Below the pieces are notes generated by a model. It saw only the letters and a program-made list of their open reading frames with translations, was not told the origin of the DNA and did no database searches. Positions 43,713 to 53,795 of a stretch of 64,000 nt of DNA are shown here, one piece after another (the first letter of the stretch is position 1; each line of letters opens with the position of its first letter). The position numbers were made by a program, and so were the translations under genes. The DNA comes from Hysterium pulicare CBS 123377 (taxonomy: Eukaryota > Ascomycota > Dothideomycetes > Hysteriales > Hysteriaceae): the NCBI GenBank assembly GCA_000467715.1, contig AJFK01000016.1, forward strand, positions 152,783-216,782, in the 5' to 3' direction.

Positions 43713-45834
43713 TCATGTGCTCAACTCTTTATTTGGAGCCTCAGTGACAACTTCACCTGAGGTCCGCCTTTCCTCCTCTTGCTTAACTTCGCCCGGGAAT
43801 TGCGATGGCTCCGACGTCTCACTGATTTCTCCCGCAACTTCCCCTTTCTCATTGTGGCCCTGCTTTATTGGCTCCTCCGTTCCCTTCAAGAACTCATTTC
43901 CCTCTGTCCTCTCAGGCACTTTGCCGAACGTCCCATTTCTCTTCCTCGCGACGACCAACAGTATAGTGACGATGAAATTGGTAGCCGTGAATGCAATCAT
44001 GACGCGGAATTGCTTGTTGTAACTGCGGCCAAAGACTTGACCTACTTGAGCTTTCACTGCATCATCTAGAAAAGCTAGATTGCCAATGGAGCGGTTGAGT
44101 GCTTGAACTTGCGAGGGATTGAGGAAGGCTGGGAGGTCGGAACGAAGATCGGAGTGGAGAAGAGCGGAGCAAATAGCGACGCCGACTGCGCCGCCGAGCG
44201 TACGGAGCATGTTGAGGACGCCTGTTGCGGTGGCTAAACCGTGTCCATTAGCCGTTGTGACGATAGAGGAAGCGCTGGGAGATGATTACTCACCTATGTC
44301 TTTCTCTTTAACTGTACTCCCAAGGAGAAAGTAATAAGGAGGACTCGCCATACCAAGCCCCAATCCAGCGATTATTTCGTATCCAAAAGTTTTGGCGGAA
44401 ATCGAGTGAGTATTTGGAATGCTGCTGAGGAAGCCCATTCCGATAGTCATAATGGCAGTCGCGATCACCAGAAGGTACTCTGCAGGAACAATCTTTCCCA
44501 TCAATGATCCTGAAACCATTGCGCCGGTGGGAGACATTAAAGTGAAAGCTAGTAGAAGAATACCCGCTCGGGCAGCACTGGTTCCGTTGACAGCTTGGAA
44601 CCGTTGCGGTAACTGGATGATAGAGACGTAGAAGGGAAGGCCCATAAGGAAGACGCTCCTGTGATGCGTTAGATATTAAGTACTGCAATTAGTGAACATA
44701 GACTCACAAGAAGAGCAAACATATGCTAGGTCGTGCGAGGAACTTCACGGGAAAGATAGGCTCCTTCTTTGTTTTGAGGGAGATCCATGCCTCATAGCAG
44801 CCAAAGACGAGCAAGCCAACAAGGCCGCCAGTAATTGTTCCAACGATAACGCTGCTGTTCCATGCATGGTCGACCCCACCTTCTTGAAGAGCAAAGAGGA
44901 GTGGAATAGGCCACCCCACTGAGAGGATACCTCCAATGATATCGAAGCGGCTCCAGCGTTCTTTATTGGATTTGCCGTCGGCAAGTCCTGGCATGGACAG
45001 GAGAAGGATCATGGAAGACGTTCCTACTGTCGGCCCGCTGCCATATGAATTAGTCTCGCTCCATTACATTGATAGATTCACTTAGGGATGCTTTACTTAA
45101 TGAAGAATATCCATCTCCACGTTGTGTTATCCGTAATAACACCACCAAGAATAGGACCGAGCAGACTAGCAAACGCGAAGACGGAGCTGATGATTCCAGA
45201 GTAAAATCCAAGCTTTTCAGGGGTGATGAGCTTCATCATCGAAACGAATACCAGGGAGTAGAGACCAGATCCGCCGATGCCTTGGAAAGCACGGAAAACG
45301 ATTCTGAACTTTGTTAGCTGTTCGCGTCTCGATGGTACAAATAGGACGAATACAATTGGTTCATAGTTTGCGCCGCACCGCATGCCATTGAGAAGGCGAA
45401 AAAGAAGATGCTGGCAGAAAGAAGTAGCGTCTTCAATCCCCATATATCACTGAGCTTTGATATGATCATTATGAATGCTGTCGAAGGGCCACACTCATCA
45501 GTGATCTATTCAAGAAGAAAAAAGCTTGAATGAGCTCTTACAATTATCTGTTAAGAGATACGCGACGACAAGCCATCCTGACTGACTTAGAGCATTGAAG
45601 CCACTTGATATTTTGAATAGAGACGTAGAAACTATGGTAACGTCTAGGGCTGATATGAATAACGAAAGCCACAGGCTATCATCTAATTAGAGGTATAGCA
45701 TAGACTGCCAAGCGTGAGACGTACCCCACGATGATGATATTAAGTCGCAAAGGACTTATGTTGTGTGCGGCTGAGGAGGATGCTGGGGTGGGCACCGTTG
45801 GCTCCGCAACATTTTCCTCATCCTTCTTGGCCAT
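43713..45834 (-). CDS. MFS exporter, DHA2 (14-helix) type
   Basis: Seven exons in minus order, 45834-45725, 45675-45542, 45477-45354, 45303-45097, 45037-44708, 44658-44294 and 44233-43713, give 596 aa with all phases consistent. Motifs: LFISALDVTIVSTSL (helix 1, DHA2 D1 block), SGWLVVAYLLT, SKLSDIWGLK (motif A), FRAFQGIGGSGLYS (motif B), FASLLGPILGGVITD (motif C), TTWRWIFFINGP, then LNMLRTLGGAVGVAICSA in the C-terminal half. The cytosolic tail is long and Glu-rich. Members export drugs or fungal metabolites in exchange for protons. No biosynthetic cluster is visible around it, so the substrate is open. Confidence 0.92.
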
Positions 45835-46897
45835 AATGATACTTGAAAAGATATGCTTGAAAAGAGATATCAGAAAACATTGGAGTACTTAAACTCTCAC
45901 TGAGAACAACTAATTGAACCGCTTCCTGCTGTGCTACGGCCGTACATTTCGACACCAATGCAGGACATCGGCTACCTTAGTACATTTCAAGAGAAGTCGG
46001 TCCGCCCCGGGGGCCCGAAGGAATATTCGAAAGGCCCCAAGGACACAAAGTGGTGCTGGTTGGCAGTCTATAATACGCAATACGCACGTTAGAAAGGCTT
46101 CGTCTCCCGAAACGCGGGATGAAAGGTGACCGCAGGGCGGCCCGCCAGTCGGTCGGGTCCGGTACGACCATCTGTGTTGCTCTAGTGCCGATTCCGTTAA
46201 GGTTTGCGAACTCCATCCCTCCTGCACTTCACTTCATCCATATCTTGTTGGAGACCACCATAGCTACATCAATGATCATTCGCGTTGATGGCGAACGGCT
46301 TAGGCATGAGGAGGCCTGTTGATGGTACGTGATGAGTGCGCCAGCGTCAGTTTTGACATGTAAAGCGGGTCACAGCCCATTCTTCTGCTGTCTCGGGTCC
46401 CATGGCTCGGGAGAACCTTATTGACTACACAAAAAAAAATAAAAGATCTCCTCCATCACATTGTAGGTCCATCGAATGTGTTGCTGTAGCTTCATGACAT
46501 GTTCGGGCGGGTTGGTCAGGCGAGCGAAAAGGATGTGGAGGTGAATTGGAGAGAGCATGCCTCAAATAGCAAAAGAAACCTCCTATTTGCAGAGGCGAAA
46601 GATATTTGTCTCCTGTATAATGGGCAGACATGACGGCATCATTTTCGCAGTGAGGGTGTGTTCAAGTGAAGGGTTCTGAGTCAAATTTTCTTCAAGTGAA
46701 GTGCGCCTTCCCATCTCGCCCTCACTCGTCTTTCCCACCCTCCTCCACTTCAAACCTTCTACTCATTTCGTACCAACCTAACTTCTTCGTTGCAACTCAT
46801 CGCACTGAATCCCCTTGGTACAAACCTCTCCTCTTCATAGAACCAATCCTGTTGTTTCGTCTCTTTCGCTTCTGACGCAACCGGCGTCGTCTCCAAC
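45835..46897. promoter_or_regulatory. divergent intergenic region; CT-rich promoter before 46898
   Basis: 1.06 kb between divergent genes. No gene is supported. 46690-46890 is C/T-rich (TTCCCACCCTCCTCC) and runs to CAACATG at 46893-46900, a typical fungal core promoter and leader. Confidence 0.5.
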
Positions 46898-49800
46898 ATG
46901 TCGTCCTCGCGCGAGTTTGAGGCCCACCTCGACCCAGCCACAGAGCGTTATGGCCAATTGTACGGCCTCATAGTGAGTCTACCGAGTTCCCACATGGTCT
47001 GTTTCTCGCTGATTATATTGCAGTCAATGTTCACTCCGGCGTTCCTGAGAACCTCCGCTGCCGACGTCGCCGAGAAATACCTACATGCCTTTGTAGATAC
47101 AACCTTGCCTACTCTCAAGCGTCGCTGGGTAAGTGAATGGTTTCTTCAAAGCATAATGCTAGATAGGCCAGCACTAATTCTATGACACAGATTGGCGTGG
47201 TCTTCCACCGGTTAATAAAGTCTTCCAAAACTGCTATGAGCCACATTCAAAACCTCACAGAGGATGTTAAACAACTCGGGGAGGTGATTCTCAGAGACCC
47301 AGAGGACTTGAAGTTAGTCTCTGGCACGATCATACGTGAGCTGGCAATCGAAAATGATTCGAATGCACGATTTTTTCCAACAGAAGTTGTGAAAAACTCT
47401 ATCGCTCAGTTTCCCATGGAGTCCAGCCAAGTCTGGATGCAAACATTCCAAGACTTTTGCGACCACCTGCACAAGTTAAAGCTGATGCAGCCCAACAATT
47501 CCGGGCCTGATCCAGTCATTCTTTATTCCCTCGCTGTCAAGGCTTCCAACGGGCTGAGACTATTGGAACAAACAGCTATGATTGGCATCATCATTCAAAA
47601 CGCGAGGCTCATTGTAGCTTTACCTGCTCCCTCTAAGAGCGAGATACGGTATATCGATATCCCAATCGAAAACATCAAAGCAATGCAGATTGTCACTGCT
47701 GTGCTAGACGATTCGCAAGATAGGGCTTCTGATCATGAGCCTACAGATCTATTTCTAGATCTACAAAGCGAGCAGTGGGCATATTTTCTGGATGCATCAG
47801 GGCATGATGCCGATGAATTTTGCATTACCTTTTTGAGGAGAGCCGAAGCAAGGGAGGCTGCGAAGGGCATCCAAGACGAGAAGAGGAGACTCCAGGTTCA
47901 AGGTCCATCTGCTTCGCAAGCTAAGATGTCTAGCAGCCAAGCCCTTGACATCAGCCGCACTTCCGACGGCGCCCACAGTCCTCCGCGACCAGATGGCGGT
48001 AGTGCTTTTATCCAACAAGCTGCGGGCAGACATGTGGCCTCCGGGGTTATCGCGGAAAACGTGTCGATATCTCGGCAGGCTGCTCTTACGCATGCAGTAA
48101 CTGAAGGAACCGCTAAAACTTCCCAATCTCATGGCACGTCTGACATTAAGTCATCAGAAGCCATGAATGACGATCACTACACGGCAGCCAATAGACACGC
48201 CCAGAAAGAAAACGTAATAGCTACTACAGCTCTTCCACGAGTGAAAAAATTCACCTCCTCACAACAAATCGCCGCCAAAGCAGTCTCTCCCGCCAATGAA
48301 CTAGACGTCTTCCAAGTACCTGACGATCCTGATCCGCCCAAAAAACCAAAGAACCCGGCCAAACCTCAAAAGAAGACCAGTAATGACCATGAATCTATTG
48401 ACGCTGTGGAAGAATCCAGCCAGCCTAGGGGTCACCGGACTATCCAAAAGCCATATTCCCCAATCACTTCCAAGCCAAAACCAGTAGGACCAAAACCATC
48501 GAGCCGGCCGTTGTTGCAGATACCGGCCGCAGTTGAGGATGGTGTGCTCAGTACACAGTCGCCCCTACATTCGGTCTCAAAGTCTGTGAGGCCAAGTCAA
48601 ACCATACCAAAGGCGGGAACTGCCACAGGTCGGGTCAGTAAGAATGTGACTAAACTAGGTAGACAAAAGCCGGCTTTGAAATCATCTCGCCTGACTCAAG
48701 CCCTAAAGAAGACAATCAGTACACAGGCATTGGATGGAAGTGCGCAGCACAACGATATCTATGACTTTCCAATGGATGACGATGACGACGATGACGATAG
48801 CTCGATAAAACGAAGTGCACGCAGTCGCAAATCTGTAGTCTATCGCGGTTCCGATGAGTTAGATGAATCCGAAGAGTCGGCCATCAATAGTGATGGTTCA
48901 GAATACGTCGAGACCAAGAAATCGAAAGCTCTGAAGATCCCCAAAAAGGCGCGCCAGTCAAGGGGAAAGCCCACATCTCGATCACAACCGGCGGCTAAGA
49001 CAGTTGCTAAGGTTGCGGCACGTAAGAGGCAAACGAAGTCCCAAATACCCGGGAATCTTAAAATTGTCAGAACATTGCTTTCCGAGAAGCAGTCATCGCC
49101 AGACGTAGAGATTCGGGGTCCGGAACGACTGGTAACGAAATCACCTTCAACACAAGAGCATACTCCGGAAGGGTCCATTGTGGTAGCTCGTGAGATGTCA
49201 CCGGCACCACAAGATCTTAGCCAGGAGGAGGCGATTGAGAGAGATCATGAAACGACACCTCTACCACCAGGGCACCATGTACATGGACCCATTGAGGCAG
49301 ATCATGAAATAGCAATTCCACCACAGGATCACCCTCAACAAGAACCCATTGAGGCGGATCACGAAATGCCATCACAAGATCACCATCAGCAGGGACCAAT
49401 TGAGGCAGACCACGAAATGTCACCATGTCCACCACACGCACACGGTGAAGAAGAATTCAGTGAGAGATATGATGAAATGACAGCTCTACCACAAGAGCAT
49501 AGTGAGGAAGAACCCATAGATATGACGACGTCTCCTCAGAGGCCACCACCTCAGATACTGTCACCTCAGGTTTTCACCTCTCCTATCGGTCCAAACGTGG
49601 TAGAGAATCGAACGATGCCTAGAGCCAGTCCAGTACATGAAGATTCAGCTAGATCTAATGATCTCCGACTGAGGCCCGCTGAACCGGTCCGAATCAGAGA
49701 ACAGGTAGTTCATAAGGGAAATATGAAAAGCTATGATCCAGCTCCCGGGGAACCTCTTTTTTCTCCTATGGCATTATCGCCGCATCGCCACAATTCCCAA

Positions 49801-51030
49801 ACATCCAACAAACGTCCAGCGGAGATGGCAGCCGCTGGCATGCCTGTTTTGAAGAGACCCAAGCGAGTCCATATCGCTCAGGACGTCAACGAAGATGTCG
49901 TCCATGGCAGCGTTGGGGTTCCATTCATTGCAAACTTCCAACGCACTAGCGGCAACATTCGGATCAGCGATGGAGGTAGCCCGTATGCCACAGGAATGCC
50001 TGCGTTCGGCCAGCCATTGGCCACGGTCTCGATGGACAACGTAGTCCGTAAAGTCGGGATTCCTGAACAGGACCAGAGTTACATTCTCAGTCAGATGATT
50101 CCTAACGACGCGCTCAGTCGCCAAAGCAGTGGCACGCTCGTCCCTAGGAGCTCGGGCAATGCATCTTCTCAGATATTGTCTAGCAATCGAAAAGCCGCCC
50201 CCGCGTCCCCTTCTGCTGAATCTTGTGCGATGTCTGGATTTGCATCGAGGTTAGACGTCGACATGGATATGGTTGACACTAGGAATTTCCTAGCTGCAAG
50301 CAACCCTTTCAAACCGCGACCTAGAGGCCAAGAGCCACGCCAAACAGCCTTCACCCGCCGACTAACTGATGAGGTGACTGAGCCTACAAAGCTACTACGG
50401 TCAATGGCTCGCGATACAGCCCTAATCCCACTACCACCACTATTCACATCCTCCGGTGTTGAGCAGGATGTCGATATGTATGCTGATGAGACCCTCGTAG
50501 CAGATGAAGAGGAAGAATATATCCCGAACGGTCTTCCGTATCTTAAGGACTCACCTTTGGCGCCACTCGCGCCTACCAGTCATAGCTCAACGTCCGCCGA
50601 GCCTGACCAGAAGTTTCCAATCACTCAGCAAATGGATATAGTCGACGAGATGGAATGGGAGCGTTCCCTTTGGCCCCATCAGCGTGCTCTCAACGATGTG
50701 CTTACCAAAATCTCCAAGGGCATGCTCCGATACATCGTCGAGGGCGGCGAAGAAGCTTGTGCCGCAATCATGCGGGATTATTCCATGTCTGGAAGGGTCA
50801 TTGTTGACGGGCTTCCTAACCACTTCGCTGAGCCACTCACTCTCGGCGATATCTCCCGTCGAAACGAAAATGAAAAGCTTGGGTGGGCCCACGTCTTCAG
50901 CGATCTTGCAGGTCGTGTGGATGGAAGCGCCTTCTATTACCGAAACACACCACCAACGGATCCTACCAACATTAGGAAGGATTCCCAGTACGCTCGGATG
51001 CCCACATATCAGGCTGCCGCTCACCCATAA
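46898..51030 (+). CDS. large disordered protein with possible meiotic-axis (Red1/SYCP2-like) layout
   Basis: Three exons, 46898-46972, 47024-47128 and 47191-51030, encode 1339 aa. The small exons are supported by phase-0 GTGAGT/GTAAGT introns and by continuous helix-forming sequence across them. Residues 1-150 are helical (FVDTTLPTLKRRWIGVVFHRL). Residues 165-280 alternate strand-like segments (AMIGIIIQNARLIVAL, IRYIDIPIENIKAM, QWAYFLDASG) and read like a PH-type fold. The next 900 residues are disordered, with a DDDDDDD run near 590 and imperfect PIEADHE repeats (about 746-840). Near 1216-1270 a predicted helix (WERSLWPHQRALNDVL) returns. Helical domain, PH-like domain, long disorder and C-terminal helix is the layout of Red1/Rec10/SYCP2 axis proteins. 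I saw no sequence identity that proves this. Confidence 0.6.
49246..49520 (+). repeat. degenerate in-frame repeats coding PIEADHE-type units
   Basis: Three close units spelling GPIEADHE, EPIEADHE and GPIEADHE, flanked by looser ones (AIERDHE, EPIDM), occur every 17-24 codons with intervening His/Pro/Gln-rich spacers. They lie in the disordered middle of the 1339-aa protein and are acidic; they could be short linear binding motifs. Confidence 0.75.
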
Positions 51031-51971
51031 ACACACAACTGTTAGGTGGTAGACAGAGATGAGTCTTACCATGCGCGAAGTTCTATTGATCGAAAGAGAT
51101 GACGATGTTGTTGGAGAACGTTGGATGTAAGTTGGTGGAGAGTCGGTGACTAACTCGACCCGAATATTGTCATTGTCAAGCACATTTTATCTCATAATGT
51201 TGTTGACGGTGGTGAGGGTCTCATTTGCATGCATGGCTCGACTATATCCTGTCTTTTTTTGAAGTTGGTTTTTTGCACTAATCATACGCGCACGACGCGT
51301 TTATCTCTCGTTGAAGATGACGAGGGAGTTTTTTCTACGATACCATACGAAGCACACAAGCATTTGCCGTCCTTATGTTGATCATGGGGGATTTTGTTAC
51401 GACATCGTATACAGGCGTTAACCGCCAATATGTCGACCCTGGAGCTTTTTTGCACATTTTGATACGAAAACACTGGCGCTCGTCGCCCATATCTTGTTTT
51501 GATGATGGAAAGCCTTTTGTACATTATGATACGAAAACACTGGCGCTCGTCGCCCACATCTTGTTTTGACGGAAAGCTTTTTGTACAATTCTATAACACA
51601 CACACGGGCATTTGCCCCAAAATGGAACTAGATGATGAATACAATGCAATACGTTGAATAGATCTTATGCCCTCGTACATTTTGCCTCGTCACCGAATGC
51701 TGCTTAAGATACGCCGATTAGAATATTCGGAAAGTAGGTTTCAAATGCCTCGCTTATAACCATCTCACATGCGCCATGCTCCCATCATTGTTCGAAAATG
51801 CCGTACATCTTAGGACCGTCGCAATAGTCTTCAAATGCCAATATGCCACACCAGCACCCCACATGATGAATACAGATATTCTCACGAGGCGCCCCATGAA
51901 GTCTTGGAAAACGCCACTAAACCCGCTATCATAACAAGTTGAAATGAAGGATACGAGAGAAGAAGAGAAGA
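51031..51971. other. intergenic with a minisatellite-like tandem repeat
   Basis: 941 bases between convergent genes. It contains the 67-bp direct repeats at 51461-51594 with diverged relatives on both sides. No gene is supported; short minus frames are produced by the repeats. Confidence 0.5.
51461..51594. repeat. 67-bp tandem duplication
   Basis: GATACGAAAACACTGGCGCT starts at 51461 and again at 51528. The first 42 bases of the two units differ at only one position, then they diverge slightly at the end. Blocks such as GATACCATACGAAGCACAC near 51339 and TATAACACACACACGGGC near 51590 look like older, degenerate copies. Confidence 0.85.
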
Positions 51972-53195
51972 TCAGCTCTTCAAGTTCTCATTCTCTTCTC
52001 CAATCCTGGGCGGACTTCTAGACTTCGGATTACGGAAAGGACTAGCGCTGCGTCTGCTCTCTGAATCAGCACTGCGACGACGGAGTCTCATCAGTCAGAA
52101 CACATCTCCAAGTCTCAGTTTACTCAAAGAAAGGGAATGAAAACTCACGATCGCCTCCTCTCTCCTTCCTTCCTAAACCCCTCAATAATCTTCAACATCT
52201 CCTTCCTCCCAGACCCCGCATTAACTTCCTTCCCCTCCAGATTCATACCGATCTTCTGCCTCGCATCCGCCTTGAGCAGCTTCTTCAGCAGCAAATGCTT
52301 CATGATCACACAAACAAAAACCCCACAATCGCTCCCGTTCTCCTGCTGCGGCGAGTCGTCGATATGGACGAACCGCAGCGGCTTCCCCAGCAGCACCTCC
52401 AGCTTCTTGGCCGTCGACCGCGCCTCGGCGTCGTTGGACGGCGCCATGCTGTCGTAGTGGAAGGCGACGCCGTCGATGACGGAGACGAGCAGGAGCGTCC
52501 AGTGCGAGCCGCCTTCGGCGAGCTCTACGTTGCGGTTGTCGTTTATGGGGAGGAAGATGTGGGTTGTGGAGGCGAAGTTGGGGAGCACCTCTTTTAGTGT
52601 TAGGGGGTCGGGGGTGTTCATTAGCATGAAGGACATGCTGGGGCGGAGGAGGATGATGTTGGCATTTGGGAATTGGGGGAGTCTTTCGTGCTCGAGGTAT
52701 CTGGTGAGGGTGAGTGAGTATTTGGAAGGTCGATTGGGCTATGTGAGCTTTACTCTTCCCAGAATGCGATGGCCTTGTTGAGGGAGATAGTTAGCTCATG
52801 TTGATTGATTGGGGTTTGGGGATTTTGAAGCAAGAGACCATACATTATCCGTTAACCAGTCATTCTTGATGCTATCCACATCCAGTCTCGTTACTAGTAT
52901 GGCCATTAACATCTCCAACTTCCATAATCCCAAAACCGCGTAATGAATCGGGTTCAAGCGTACATACAGCGTACATCATGGTCTACGACCTAATTAGCGG
53001 ATCCTTCGCGCAGTGCAGCCTTGGGGGCCTTAGGAACTCACAGCTCAGGTAAGCATCATCAGGGGCGAGCTGTAAGTACACTATCAGCTCTCCCTATTCT
53101 TTTCTCCATTCATATGCATGCGACTCGGATGTACTCACAGATTCGCCGAAATGCCTGCTCACTCTGCCCTTGAAGGGGTGGAGTCGGGAAGACAT
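51972..53195 (-). CDS. NEDP1/SENP8-like deneddylase (Ulp1 family, C48)
   Basis: Seven exons in minus order, 53195-53139, 53069-53042 (28 nt), 52982-52968 (15 nt), 52893-52844, 52773-52754 (20 nt), 52700-52149 and 52086-51972, give 278 aa. The small exons rebuild the conserved lead DDAYLSYHDVRL, DVDSIKNDWLTDN and IAFWEEYLEHE. Ulp1 catalytic residues: His123 in GGSHWTLLL, Asp140 in FHYDSM, Gln176 and Cys182 in QENGSDCGVFVC. The close-packed NDWLTD and WEEYLEH blocks are typical of NEDP1 (Den1/SENP8), which matures NEDD8/Rub1 and removes it from non-cullin targets. The last exon adds an Arg/Ser-rich tail (RRRSADSESRRSASP) after a GTGAGT donor; without it the protein stops six bases later. Location is probably nuclear and cytosolic, by family. 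Confidence 0.85.
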
Positions 53196-53795
53196 TGCCT
53201 ATGACTGGAGCGGGGATACAGAAGAATACAGAAGAGTCTCAATTGGAGAGGTACGAAAGGCGGAGGACAGAGTGTTGCAAAGAAACTTGGACGAAGAGGG
53301 TACGTAGCGCCTCGGTGGTGGTGGTGATGTTGGCCTGATCCAGAAGTTATTCCTTGCACAATTCCCTGCAGAAGCTCATCGCGGGGCACCCATGACGTCT
53401 GTCGCCCACCAAGCTTTGCCGAGGATTTAGGGATGAAGAGTTTCAACCGTAAGCGGTAAAGTTAATTATATATTTAAAACTGTCATTTATGGTCGATTTC
53501 GTTGAATGATGTAACGTTGTTTCTTTGATTTCGTGTTTATTTCTCATTGGTTTTAGATTCTTACAATGAGTGAACACCAAGACCAGATATCGTGGAGAGG
53601 ACAGTCGAAGAAGGATGAAGACCATTCATAGCAAGCCGAGAGCTTAGTGCATCCCACTTCAATGGGCGCTGGAAAAGAAAAGAGAAAAGAAAACGCCCTC
53701 CTGGCTACACTGGGTATTCCCTGCATATAAAATCTCCAGTGAGAACTGGCTGAGCACCACCATACACCTGAACCGACTTCCTAACCTTTCACCCC
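53196..53795. other. intergenic, no gene supported
   Basis: 600 bases between the deneddylase start and the 3' end of the TPR-MYND gene; promoter and 3' flank only. Confidence 0.5.
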
